A stretch of DNA of 64,000 nt from assembly GCF_028826105.1 (NCBI RefSeq), contig NZ_JAQGPL010000001.1, forward strand, positions 2,258,501-2,322,500, written 5' to 3'. How positions within the stretch are numbered: the stretch's first letter is position 1; each line of letters begins with the position of its first letter. The notes under the pieces are model-generated. The model was given only the letters and a program-made list of their open reading frames with translations. It was not told the origin of the DNA and ran no database searches. The position numbers were made by a program, and so were the translations under genes. The stretch comes from Paenibacillus humicola. Lineage in GTDB: Bacteria; Bacillota; Bacilli; Paenibacillales; Paenibacillaceae. Below, piece after piece: positions 8,353 to 16,861 of this stretch.

Positions 8353-9357
8353 ATGGCGATCAGAAGGAAAACAGGGGTGCTGCTGCTTGCGGCGGCGATG
8401 CTCGCCGGGCTGCTTGCGGGCTGCGCCGGAAAATCGGGCGGCGAAGCGGTCAAGATCCGGCTCGGCGAGGTGACGCGCTCGCTGTTCTACGCGCCGGAAT
8501 ATGTAGCGCTGGGCAAAGGCTTTTTCAAGGACGAGGGGCTGGACGTCGAGCTCCAGACGACCGCCGGCGGCGATAAAACGATGACCGCGCTGCTGTCGGG
8601 CGTCATCGACGTGGCGCTCGTCGGCTCGGAAACGTCGATTTACGTCTACCAGCAGGGCGCGACGGACCCGGTCATCAATTTCGCGCAGCTGACGCAGACC
8701 GACGGAACGTTTCTCGTATCCCGCAAGCCGGTTTCGAATTTCGACTGGAACAGCCTGAAAGGGAGCACGTTTCTCGGCCAGCGGAAAGGCGGCATGCCGC
8801 AGATGGCCGGCGAATTCACGCTGCGGAAGCACGGCATCGACCCGCATCAGGATCTGAATCTGCTGCAAAACGTCGATTTCGCCAACATTCCGGCCGCTTT
8901 CGCCTCCGGTACGGGCGATTACGTGCAGCTGTTCGAGCCGCAGGCGTCGATTTTCGAGAAGGAAGGCAAAGGGAGCGTCATCGCGTCGTTCGGCGTGGAG
9001 AGCGGCCATCTGCCGTACACCGTCTTTATGACGAAGCAAAGCTACATGGATAAAAACAAGGATACGGTGCAGAAGTTTGCCGACGCGGTGTATAAGGCGC
9101 AGCAATGGGTGAAGGAGCACAGCCCGGACGAAATCGCCGACGTCGTCATGCCGTATTTCAAGGATACCGACCGCGATATCGCGGTGCGGGTCATCGAGCG
9201 CTATAAGGAGCAGGGCTCTTATGCAACCGATCCGATCATCGACCAGAACGAGTGGAACAACCTGCTGGACATCATGACGCAGGCCGGCGAGCTGAAGGAT
9301 CGGACGCCGCTCGACAAAGTCGTCGATAACACATTTGCGGAAAACGCGATGAAATAA
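8353..9357 (+). CDS. ABC transporter substrate-binding lipoprotein, NMT1/SsuA family
   Basis: 334-residue lipoprotein. The signal peptide ends in a lipobox L-L-A-G-C with the lipidated Cys at residue 24. The mature part has the SsuA/THI5-like pattern (YVALGKGFFKDEGLDVEL, then GGDKTMTALLSGVIDVALVG). Such proteins bind nitrate, alkanesulfonates, taurine, pyrimidine vitamin precursors or riboflavin; the substrate here cannot be read. The ATG at 8353 follows GGGGAAGG, and the upstream in-frame ATG at 8275 lacks the signal peptide context. The ATPase and permease genes follow. I found no recognisable riboswitch in the 180 bases upstream. Confidence 0.9.
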   Translation: MAIRRKTGVLLLAAAMLAGLLAGCAGKSGGEAVKIRLGEVTRSLFYAPEYVALGKGFFKDEGLDVELQTTAGGDKTMTALLSGVIDVALVGSETSIYVYQQGATDPVINFAQLTQTDGTFLVSRKPVSNFDWNSLKGSTFLGQRKGGMPQMAGEFTLRKHGIDPHQDLNLLQNVDFANIPAAFASGTGDYVQLFEPQASIFEKEGKGSVIASFGVESGHLPYTVFMTKQSYMDKNKDTVQKFADAVYKAQQWVKEHSPDEIADVVMPYFKDTDRDIAVRVIERYKEQGSYATDPIIDQNEWNNLLDIMTQAGELKDRTPLDKVVDNTFAENAMK

Positions 9358-9387
9358 CGGCCGGCGGGCCGGAAAGGAAGGATGAGC

Positions 9388-10182
9388 ATGGAAACGGCTT
9401 TGGAGCTGCGGGACGTATCGCACGTTTACGTCCACGACCGGGGTGCGACGCTAGCGGTGGAAGGGCTGAATCTCACCGTCGCCCGCGGCGAATTCGTCAG
9501 CCTCGTCGGACCTAGCGGCTGCGGCAAAACGACGGTGCTCAGCCTGATGGCCGGCCTGCTTCATCCGGCGCGCGGCACCGTCACGGCCGGCGGCGAGCCG
9601 GTCGGGCGTCCCACGGCTCGCATCGGGTATATGCTGCAGCAGGATTATTTGTTCCCGTGGCGTACGATTATGGATAACGTCCTGCTCGGGCCGGAGCTGG
9701 CCGGCACGAGAAATGCCGCTTCGTCCGCCCGCGCGGAGTCGCTGCTCGCGGAGCTGGGCCTTGCCGGAGCCGGAAACCGTATGCCGCACGAGCTGTCCGG
9801 CGGCATGCGGCAGCGGGCGGCGCTTGCGCGCACGCTGGCGACCGATCCGGAGGTGCTGCTGCTTGACGAGCCGTTCTCCGCGCTGGACCTGCAGATCAAG
9901 CTGCAGCTGGAGGATCTGGTGCACGAGACACTCCGCGGCCGGGGCAAAACCGCCGTGCTGGTCACGCACGATTTGGGCGAAGCGGCCGCGATGAGCGACC
10001 GCGTCGTCGTGCTCGGCCGCAATCCCGGCCATATCCGGGCCGTCTTCGACATGCCGCCCGCGCTTCGCAATGCGGTGCCGACCGAGGCGCGTAAGCTGCC
10101 GGAATTTCATTCGACGTTCGAGCGGATCTGGGAAACGCTGGAGGAAGCGGAGACGTCCAAGGCAAGGAGCGATGAACGATGA
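9388..10182 (+). CDS. ABC transporter ATP-binding protein, SsuB/NrtD/TauB type
   Basis: About 264 residues. Walker A GPSGCGKTT (residues 41-49), signature LSGGMRQR, Walker B VLLLDEPFSALD and H-loop VTHD are all intact. The FPWRTIMDNVLLGPEL stretch is typical of ATPases paired with NMT1-type binding proteins. Two in-frame ATGs exist at 9382 and 9388; the second has the ribosome binding site AAGGAAGG six bases upstream and is preferred. The gene overlaps the permease start by four bases (ATGA). Confidence 0.93.
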   Translation: METALELRDVSHVYVHDRGATLAVEGLNLTVARGEFVSLVGPSGCGKTTVLSLMAGLLHPARGTVTAGGEPVGRPTARIGYMLQQDYLFPWRTIMDNVLLGPELAGTRNAASSARAESLLAELGLAGAGNRMPHELSGGMRQRAALARTLATDPEVLLLDEPFSALDLQIKLQLEDLVHETLRGRGKTAVLVTHDLGEAAAMSDRVVVLGRNPGHIRAVFDMPPALRNAVPTEARKLPEFHSTFERIWETLEEAETSKARSDER

Positions 10183-11087
10183 ACATAGACGATCGTGTCA
10201 AGGCCGGAGGAGCGGGAGCCGGCGGCGGGAGCGAATATCCCGGCGGCGCGGGTGACCGGGGCACGGCCCGCCGCGGCTGGATTGCCGAGCTGCACGCGGA
10301 TTACATGCGGCGGGCCAGGCGCACGGTCTGGTCGGTGAGGCTGACCCAGACGCTTCTGCTCGTCCTGTTTCTTGCGCTGTGGGAGGCTGCGGGCCGCAAC
10401 GGCTGGATCGACGTGCTGCTGTTCAGCTATCCGAGCAAGCTGCTGGCGCAGATCGCCTCGATGGTTGCCGACGGTTCGCTGTTTCCGCATTTGGGCGTTA
10501 CGGTCGGCGAAACGATCGTCGGCTTCATCCTGGGCACGGTGCTCGGCACGGCGCTCGCGGCGCTGCTGTGGTTTTTTTCCTTCGTGTCCCGCGTGCTCGA
10601 CCCTTATCTGGTCGTCCTGAACAGCATGCCGAAGGTTGCGCTCGGACCGGTGTTCATCGTCAGCCTCGGCCCCGGCTTCATGTCGATCGTCGCCACGACG
10701 CTTTCGATCACGGTCATTATTACGACGCTTACCATATACGGCAGCTTCCGCGAGGTCGATCCGAACTACATCAAGGTCGTCCGCCTGTTCGGCGGCTCGA
10801 AGGCGAAGGTATTCCGGCTCGTCGTGCTTCCGGCCTCTTATCCGGCGATCGTCTCGACGCTCAAGGTCAACGTCGGGCTGGCCTGGATCGGCGTCATTGT
10901 CGGCGAATTTCTGGTGGCGAAAAGCGGGCTCGGCTACCTGATGATTTACGGCTTTCAAGTGTTCAATTTCACGCTTGTGCTCTCCAGCCTGGTGCTGATC
11001 GCGGTCGTGGCTACCGTCATGTACCGGCTGGTCGGCTATCTGGAGCAGCTGCTGCTGGGCGCATCGCGCAAGAGCGGCGGGAGCTGA
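10179..11087 (+). CDS. ABC transporter permease, SsuC/TauC type
   Basis: 302-residue inner-membrane permease. A glycine-rich cytoplasmic leader of about 45 residues precedes the first of six membrane segments. The EAA loop that docks on the ATPase is visible as VRLFGGSKAKVFRLVVLPASYPAI near residue 205. Its start overlaps the ATPase stop (ATGA), so the two are translationally coupled. Completes a binding-protein/ATPase/permease importer of unknown substrate. A terminator follows. Confidence 0.92.
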   Translation: MNIDDRVKAGGAGAGGGSEYPGGAGDRGTARRGWIAELHADYMRRARRTVWSVRLTQTLLLVLFLALWEAAGRNGWIDVLLFSYPSKLLAQIASMVADGSLFPHLGVTVGETIVGFILGTVLGTALAALLWFFSFVSRVLDPYLVVLNSMPKVALGPVFIVSLGPGFMSIVATTLSITVIITTLTIYGSFREVDPNYIKVVRLFGGSKAKVFRLVVLPASYPAIVSTLKVNVGLAWIGVIVGEFLVAKSGLGYLMIYGFQVFNFTLVLSSLVLIAVVATVMYRLVGYLEQLLLGASRKSGGS

Positions 11088-11099
11088 CGCACGCGCGCC

Positions 11100-11143
11100 A
11101 AGGGGACGGAGCCGGCATGGACCATGCCGGGCCGTCCCTTTTG
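11100..11143 (+). terminator. Probable rho-independent terminator
   Basis: Imperfect stem AGGGGACGGAGCCGGCATGG / CCATGCCGGGCCGTCCCTTTT with two small bulges and a short T run after the permease gene. Confidence 0.75.
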
Positions 11144-11514
11144 CTTCGGCAGCCGGGGCAAGCGCGGGCCCGGGAAGCGGTTCTCCGGTAAAGCTTTTCG
11201 TTTTGGCGGTTTACGAGGCATTGAACCGGAAGGTGAACCATATATATAGTAATGAACGGACGGAAGCGAAAAAAAAGACGGCCCGGGATCGGACCGCCGT
11301 CAGCAGGCGCGCATGATTTTCCACGGAACAAACGCCGCCGCATAACCCTCGGATTCATGCCATTCTACCTTCGCCGAGCTTTACGAATCAGCGAAAAAAT
11401 GAGCGTTTTCGGCCATTTCGGAGCAATATCTATTTGTTCTTCTCAGTTTTATCAACAAACGCCTATGTCCTGCATACACTTTAAATGAATGATTGTATGG
11501 AGGAGGTTAGATCG
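11144..11514. other. Non-coding gap upstream of cotE
   Basis: About 370 bases without a convincing gene. The first half is GC-rich; the second half is AT-richer and looks like a promoter region, with a mother-cell-type -10 sequence near 11473. A short open frame at 11252-11488 has no ribosome binding site and no protein-like pattern. I see no RNA gene. Confidence 0.6.
11452..11480 (+). promoter_or_regulatory. Putative mother-cell (sigma-E or sigma-K) promoter of cotE
   Basis: CATACACT at 11473-11480 matches the sigma-E -10 consensus CATACAnT; the wider CATACACTTT is one base from the sigma-K form CATAnnnTA. The -35 region (TTATCAAC around 11450) is only a weak match. B. subtilis cotE is read by sigma-E and sigma-K, so the place fits. 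Transcription would begin about 11486, leaving the ATG at 11515 as start. Confidence 0.45.
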
Positions 11515-12075
11515 ATGGCTTATGCAGATAAACAGCTGAGAAGAGAGATTATAACGAAAGCTGTCTGCGGCAAAGGTCGTAAGTTTTCCACAGTAACCCA
11601 TACCGTTACGCCGCCTCATCAACCCACGAGCATTCTCGGTGCGTGGATCATTAACCACCAATACGAGGCGGTGCGTTCGGGCGACGGCATCGAGGTTATC
11701 GGTACTTACGATATCAACATTTGGTATTCTTACAACAAAAACTCGCAAACCGACGTAGCAAAGGAAACGTTATCCTACGTCGAGCATGTGCCGCTGGGCT
11801 ACGTTGACCCGAAGCACCGCTCCACGACCGAAGAAGTGACGGCGGAGGCGACGCAGGAGCCGAACTGCATTGAAGCGAACATATCGTCAAGCGGCACCGG
11901 CGTCGTCATTCGCGTCGAGCGCGAGTTTGCCGTGGAAATGGTCGCCGAGACGAAAATCGTCGTTCCCGTGCTGCCGGGCGGCGACGATTGGGAGTCCAAG
12001 GCGCTCGAGTTCAGCGAAGACGAAGGCGGCGATTACGAAGATCTGGATCCGGAGCTGCTTGACGACGAGCTGTAA
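11515..12075 (+). CDS. cotE: Outer spore coat morphogenetic protein CotE
   Basis: 186-residue protein that in Bacillus forms the scaffold for outer coat assembly around the forespore. The conserved core is seen as TKAVCGKGRKFS, TPPHQPTSILGAWIINH and the IWYSYNKNSQT stretch, and the C-terminus is the typical acidic tail (EDEGGDYEDLDPELLDDEL). The ATG at 11515 follows GGAGGAGG; an in-frame ATG 30 bases upstream falls at the likely transcription start and is rejected. It precedes an amidoligase gene and mutS; cotE close to mutS is also seen in Bacillus. Confidence 0.96.
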   Translation: MAYADKQLRREIITKAVCGKGRKFSTVTHTVTPPHQPTSILGAWIINHQYEAVRSGDGIEVIGTYDINIWYSYNKNSQTDVAKETLSYVEHVPLGYVDPKHRSTTEEVTAEATQEPNCIEANISSSGTGVVIRVEREFAVEMVAETKIVVPVLPGGDDWESKALEFSEDEGGDYEDLDPELLDDEL

Positions 12076-12134
12076 AGCTGGAGGTTTACGGCGAAATCGT
12101 ATGCTTTATCCTATGCGGCGGAGGGGAAGGATTC

Positions 12135-12158
12135 GAGGGCGGGAGCCCTCTTTTTTTA
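12135..12158 (+). terminator. Rho-independent terminator after cotE
   Basis: Short stem GAGGGC / GCCCTC with GGGA loop, followed by seven T. Confidence 0.8.
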
Positions 12159-12315
12159 TTATTCATTTGCATGAAATTCCGATGGATTGTTCAAACCGGA
12201 TCTGGAGGAAAAATCGGCTTCGCCGCCAGGGGCGCGCTTTCTTGTATCACGGGCGAAAAAATAACGCCGGCGGCACGTTCGCTGAGCCGGAAACTATTCG
12301 CGGAACGGAGATGGC

Positions 12316-13824
12316 TTGGGCATGGGCAGCGTATGGTTGTGGGGAGACGGACTGCCGGATTTGCGGCCGGAGTTTGCCGCAGAGTGGGAGGACGGCGCGC
12401 CCGCCGAGGATGACGCCGTCGCCGTGTGGGGGACGCGGCCGCTTCCGGCCGCTTCGCCGGGCGGAGCCCCGGCCGGTTTCGGCGCCGGGCAGCCGCTGAT
12501 TCTGAATGCGGGCGCGGCATCCTTCGCGGCGCTTCCCGGCGCCGAGCTGCGCCGGCGGCTGGCGCGGGCGGGTGTTGCCGTGTCGGCGTCATTCGCGCAC
12601 GGAGGACGGGGAGCGTTCGCCGGCGGAAAGCCGTGCCGGCGTCCTTCGCGCTCGGGAGGGCAGCGGCGCGAAGGCCCGCTGCCGGCGCCGGAGGCGGCGG
12701 GCTGCTGGAGCTCGGAGCGGGTCTATGCCGTCTCGCTGTTTCACCTGCGGCCGATCGAGGTCGTGTGGCGCCAGTCGTCCGGCCTCGGCGGGGATGCCGC
12801 CGGCGAGGTCGATCCGGCTGTGCCGCTCTGCCGCAGCCTGACGAAGCTGGCGGCCAAGGCGCTGTATGCGGCCGGGCTCGAAAACGGCACCGCCGAGCTT
12901 GCGCGGGAACGCGGCGGACGGCTGAAGCTGCTCGGTCTGCGGGTCCCGGACGGCCGGGAGCTGACGGACGGCCCTTGGCTTACGGCGCTGCGCGCCTTTG
13001 GCCGGGAGCTGACCGCGGGGCGGGAGCAGGGCGGCGGGCCGAGCAGGGAGATCCGCATCGGCGCCGACCCGGAATTTCTGCTCCTGACCGAAGCGGGCAA
13101 AGTCGTGCCGGCCGCCCGGTTTCTGGACGGACTCGGCGGCGTCGGCAGCGATTCGGCGCTCATCGGCGGCCGGGTGATGCATCCGCTGGCCGAGCTGCGT
13201 CCGGCTCCCGCCCGGACGCCGGAAGGGCTTGCCGCGAACGTGCGCGTGCTGCTGCTCCAGGCGGCTTCGCGCATTCCGGACCCGCGTCTGCGCTGGGCGG
13301 CGGGCGGCATGCCCGTCAGCGGCTTCGCGCTCGGCGGGCATCTTCACCTCAGCGGCGTCGCGATGACATCGCGGCTGCTGCGGCAGCTCGACAGCTTCCT
13401 CGCAATGCCGCTCGCGCTCGTCGAGTCGCCGGAGGAGCGCCGGCGGCGGCCGCGCTACGGCTCGCTCGGCGACTTCCGGCTGCAGCCGCACGGCGGCTTC
13501 GAATACCGGACGCTGCCGAGCTGGCTCGTGTCGCCCGCCGCGGCCAAGGCGGCGTTCGCGCTGGCGCTCCTGTGCGCGCGGGAAACCGAAGCGCTCGATT
13601 ATGTGCCGGCGCTGGAAGAGCGTTATATCGCGGCCTATTACGACGGAGACAGGGAGACGCTGCGCGAATGCCTGGAGCCGCTCGCCGCCTGCATGGCGCG
13701 CACCGCATCCTACAGCGGGCTCGCCCGGCATATCGAGCCGCTGCTTGAAGCCGCCCGCCGCGGGCGAACGTGGGATGCCGCATCCGATCTGCGGATCAAA
13801 TGGCGTATTCCGCCTTACGGCTGA
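12316..13824 (+). CDS. PhiEco32-like COOH-NH2 ligase-type (amidoligase) homologue
   Basis: 502-residue protein. The C-terminal half resembles the glutamine-synthetase-fold amidoligases of the phiEco32 COOH.NH2 ligase type 2 group: IGADPEFLL near residue 249, a GGHLHLSG block near 340 (H342, H344), an R-R-R-P-R-Y-G-S-L-G-D-F-R stretch and HGGFEYRTLPSWLVSP near 395. In this fold the acidic and histidine residues bind metal-ATP and the enzyme joins a carboxyl to an amine. The first 230 residues are poorly conserved and Ala/Gly/Arg-rich. Start may be the TTG at 12316 or ATG at 12322, both after CGGAG. It lies between cotE and mutS, so a coat-related peptide ligation role is plausible but unproven. 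Confidence 0.8.
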   Translation: MGMGSVWLWGDGLPDLRPEFAAEWEDGAPAEDDAVAVWGTRPLPAASPGGAPAGFGAGQPLILNAGAASFAALPGAELRRRLARAGVAVSASFAHGGRGAFAGGKPCRRPSRSGGQRREGPLPAPEAAGCWSSERVYAVSLFHLRPIEVVWRQSSGLGGDAAGEVDPAVPLCRSLTKLAAKALYAAGLENGTAELARERGGRLKLLGLRVPDGRELTDGPWLTALRAFGRELTAGREQGGGPSREIRIGADPEFLLLTEAGKVVPAARFLDGLGGVGSDSALIGGRVMHPLAELRPAPARTPEGLAANVRVLLLQAASRIPDPRLRWAAGGMPVSGFALGGHLHLSGVAMTSRLLRQLDSFLAMPLALVESPEERRRRPRYGSLGDFRLQPHGGFEYRTLPSWLVSPAAAKAAFALALLCARETEALDYVPALEERYIAAYYDGDRETLRECLEPLAACMARTASYSGLARHIEPLLEAARRGRTWDAASDLRIKWRIPPYG

Positions 13825-13858
13825 AGCCGCGCGTCCGCTCCACCGGGGGGCGCTTTTC

Positions 13859-13867
13859 TGCTATAAT
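13859..13867 (+). promoter_or_regulatory. Extended -10 promoter for mutS
   Basis: TGCTATAAT is a perfect extended -10 element 45 bases before the mutS ATG. No good -35 is seen 17 bases upstream, as is common for extended -10 promoters. Confidence 0.55.
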
Positions 13868-13911
13868 GAAGCTCTGGCAGCTGTTATTTCGAACGATTCA
13901 GGAGGAGCGGC

Positions 13912-16818
13912 ATGGCTTCATATACCCCGATGATCCAGCAGTACCTGGCCGTCAAGGAAGAAGCGAAGGACGCTTTTCTTTTTTTTCGGCTCGGCGACTT
14001 CTATGAAATGTTTTTCGACGACGCAATCAACGCGTCGCGGGAGCTGGAAATTACGCTGACCGGCCGCGAGGGCGGCGGAGATGCGCGCATTCCGATGTGC
14101 GGCGTTCCCTACCATTCGGCCGAAGGATACATATCAAGGTTGATCGAAAAAGGCTATAAAGTAGCGATTTGCGAGCAGGTCGAGGATCCGGCGGCGGCCA
14201 AAGGCGTCGTGCGCCGCGAAATCGTGCGCGTCGTGACGCCGGGCACGGTCATGGAGACGAAAGCGCTCGAAGGGGCGGCGAACAATTTTATCGTCGCGGC
14301 GGCGGAAGCGGACGGCGCTTACGGCATCGCCGCGTGCGATCTGTCGACGGGAGAGATGTACGCAACCTCGTTTTCCTCCCTGCTCGACCTGCTGACGGAC
14401 GAGATCAACGTCTACAGGCCGGCGGAAATTGTCGGCGACGCGGCATTATTGGAGCGGCTGCGCCCGGCCGCGGCCGGCTGGAACCGGCCCGTGCTGTTCA
14501 CGGACCGCGAGCCGATGGAGGAAGCGCGGCTGGCGCTTCAGTTCGAAGGGACGAGGCTGGATGCGCTCGATCCTGCGCGGCTGCGGGCGGTCAGTCTGCT
14601 GACCGGCTATTTGGACGATACGCAGAAGCGGTCGCTCGCCCATGTCCGCAGCATCCGCAGCTACGAGCCGAACCAGTTCATGGTGCTCGATCCGTTTACG
14701 CGCCGCAATCTGGAGCTCGCGGAAACGGTTCACGACCGGAGCAGGAAAGGGTCGCTGCTTTGGCTGCTCGACCGTACGCGCACCTCGATGGGCGCCCGGC
14801 TGCTTCGGCGCTGGATCGACAAACCGCTGCTCTCGAAGGAGGCGATCGACGCGCGGCTGGAAGCGGTGGACGAGCTGCACCGCGATTTCATGCTGCGCGA
14901 CGAGCTGCGCCGCGAGCTGGGCGGCATTTACGACCTTGAGCGGCTCGTCGGCCGCGTCGCGTATGGAACCGCCAACGGGCGCGACCTGAACGCGCTGAAA
15001 GCGTCGCTGGACCGCGTGCCCGCCATTGCCGGCCTGTGCGCCGGCTCCGGCTCGCAGACGCTTCGCGCGCTGGTGGACGGCATCGACGACTGCTCCGATC
15101 TGGCGGCGATGATCGGCACGGTCATCGTCGACGACCCTCCGGTTTCGGTCCGGGAAGGAGGGCTGATCCGCGCCGGCTACGACGCCTATTTGGACGAGCT
15201 GCGGGAAGCCGGGGCGAGCGGAAAGAAGTGGCTTGCCGAGCTCGAGCGCAGGGAGCGCGAGGCGACGGGCATCAAATCGCTAAAAATCGGCTACAACAAA
15301 GTGTTCGGCTATTTCCTCGAGGTGTCCAAGGCGAATTTGGCGATGCTGCCGGAGGGTCGTTACGAGCGCAAGCAGACGCTTGCCAATGCGGAGCGGTTCG
15401 TGACGCCTGAGCTGAAAGAGAAGGAGCGGCTTATCCTGGAAGCGGAGGAGAAAACGGTCGACCTCGAATACGAGCGGTTCATTCAGCTCCGCGACCATTT
15501 GAACACGCAGCTGAACCGGCTGCAGCGGCTGGCCGGAATCGTGGCGGAGCTGGACGTCCGCCAGTCGCTCGCCGCGGTCGCCGCCGAGCAGCGGTACGTA
15601 CGGCCCGAAGTGACGGAAGGCTACGATCTGATCATCGAGGAAGGGCGTCATCCGGTCGTCGAGGCGGTGATGGAGGGAACTCCGTTCATCGCCAACGGGA
15701 CGGAGCTCCGCAAGGGCGGCCCTTCGATGATGCTCATTACCGGGCCGAATATGGCCGGCAAAAGCACGTACATGCGGCAGGTCGCGCTCATCTGCATCAT
15801 GGCGCAGATCGGCAGCTTCGTGCCTGCGAAGAGCGCGGTTATCCCGCTGACCGACCGGATTTTCACCCGCATCGGCGCCGCCGACGACCTGATCGGCGGG
15901 CAGAGCACGTTTATGGTGGAGATGAAGGATATCCAAACGATGACCGCGAAGGCGACGGCGCAAAGCCTCGTCATCATCGACGAGCTGGGGCGCGGCACCT
16001 CGACCGGGGAAGGGATGGCGATCGCCCAGGCGGTCATCGAGTTCGTTCATAATGAAATCGGCAGCAAGGCGCTCGTTTCGACGCATTTTCACGAGCTTGC
16101 CCATCTGGAACAATCGCTGCCTTCGCTCGCGAACGCCTGCATGGCCGTGCAGGAAACGGCGAACAGCGTCACCTTCCTGCGCAGGCTCGTCCCGGGCGCG
16201 GCGGGCAGCAGCTACGGCATTTACTGCGCGCAGCTGGCGGGGCTGCCCGAGTCGATTATTAGCCGGGCGTATACGCTGCTCGAAGCGCATGCGGCCGCTG
16301 CAACGGCGGAGGGCGCGTCGCAGGCGGCTGCCGGAGCGGCCTTGGACGAGCCGGCCCGGCCTGCGCCGCAGCGCGTCTCCGCATCGATGCGGACCGAACC
16401 GGGTGCGGAGCCGGAAACGGCCGTGCCGGACGCTGGCGCGGGCGGAGCGGCAGCGTCCGGGAATACGCCGGAAGGCGCCGCGCTTTCGGTGAATGAGACG
16501 GCCGGAGACGCCGCATATATTGCCGCGCTGCGGGATGACGGCCCGGACAGGGAAACGGCATCGGGCCCGCAGCCGGCCGTTCCTGGCCGGAGCGACGCGC
16601 ATGCGGCTGCGCTTCTGCACGATGAAGCGGCGGCAGCGGGCGAGGTCGTGCAGCTGTCCATTTTCCCGGACGCCGGTCCGGAGCCGGTCCGGACGCGCAG
16701 AAATAATCCGAAGGCCGAAGAGCTGGCCGCGCAGTTAAAGAAGCTCGACCTGTTCAATCTGACGCCGCTGCAGGCCATGCAGTGGCTGAACGATATGAAG
16801 CTGAAGCTCGGCGAATAG
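13912..16818 (+). CDS. mutS: DNA mismatch repair protein MutS
   Basis: 968 residues. Mismatch recognition domain I has the F-Y-E motif (F30, E32 in GDFYEMFFDD); the ATPase domain has Walker A GPNMAGKST at about residue 611 and Walker B/signature DELGRGTSTGEG. MutS binds mismatches and recruits MutL. The protein is about 100 residues longer than usual because of a low-complexity Ala/Gly/Pro/Glu insert (about 795-920) between the ATPase domain and the C-terminal helices. A clamp-binding motif QLSIF sits at the end of the insert, matching the beta-clamp tether of Bacillus MutS. GGAGGAG precedes the ATG. First gene of mutS-mutL-methyltransferase-miaA. Confidence 0.98.
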   Translation: MASYTPMIQQYLAVKEEAKDAFLFFRLGDFYEMFFDDAINASRELEITLTGREGGGDARIPMCGVPYHSAEGYISRLIEKGYKVAICEQVEDPAAAKGVVRREIVRVVTPGTVMETKALEGAANNFIVAAAEADGAYGIAACDLSTGEMYATSFSSLLDLLTDEINVYRPAEIVGDAALLERLRPAAAGWNRPVLFTDREPMEEARLALQFEGTRLDALDPARLRAVSLLTGYLDDTQKRSLAHVRSIRSYEPNQFMVLDPFTRRNLELAETVHDRSRKGSLLWLLDRTRTSMGARLLRRWIDKPLLSKEAIDARLEAVDELHRDFMLRDELRRELGGIYDLERLVGRVAYGTANGRDLNALKASLDRVPAIAGLCAGSGSQTLRALVDGIDDCSDLAAMIGTVIVDDPPVSVREGGLIRAGYDAYLDELREAGASGKKWLAELERREREATGIKSLKIGYNKVFGYFLEVSKANLAMLPEGRYERKQTLANAERFVTPELKEKERLILEAEEKTVDLEYERFIQLRDHLNTQLNRLQRLAGIVAELDVRQSLAAVAAEQRYVRPEVTEGYDLIIEEGRHPVVEAVMEGTPFIANGTELRKGGPSMMLITGPNMAGKSTYMRQVALICIMAQIGSFVPAKSAVIPLTDRIFTRIGAADDLIGGQSTFMVEMKDIQTMTAKATAQSLVIIDELGRGTSTGEGMAIAQAVIEFVHNEIGSKALVSTHFHELAHLEQSLPSLANACMAVQETANSVTFLRRLVPGAAGSSYGIYCAQLAGLPESIISRAYTLLEAHAAAATAEGASQAAAGAALDEPARPAPQRVSASMRTEPGAEPETAVPDAGAGGAAASGNTPEGAALSVNETAGDAAYIAALRDDGPDRETASGPQPAVPGRSDAHAAALLHDEAAAAGEVVQLSIFPDAGPEPVRTRRNNPKAEELAAQLKKLDLFNLTPLQAMQWLNDMKLKLGE

Positions 16819-16861
16819 GCCGGGAAGCCGGCCTGCCGGCAAGGAAAGGAGGCGGACGCCA

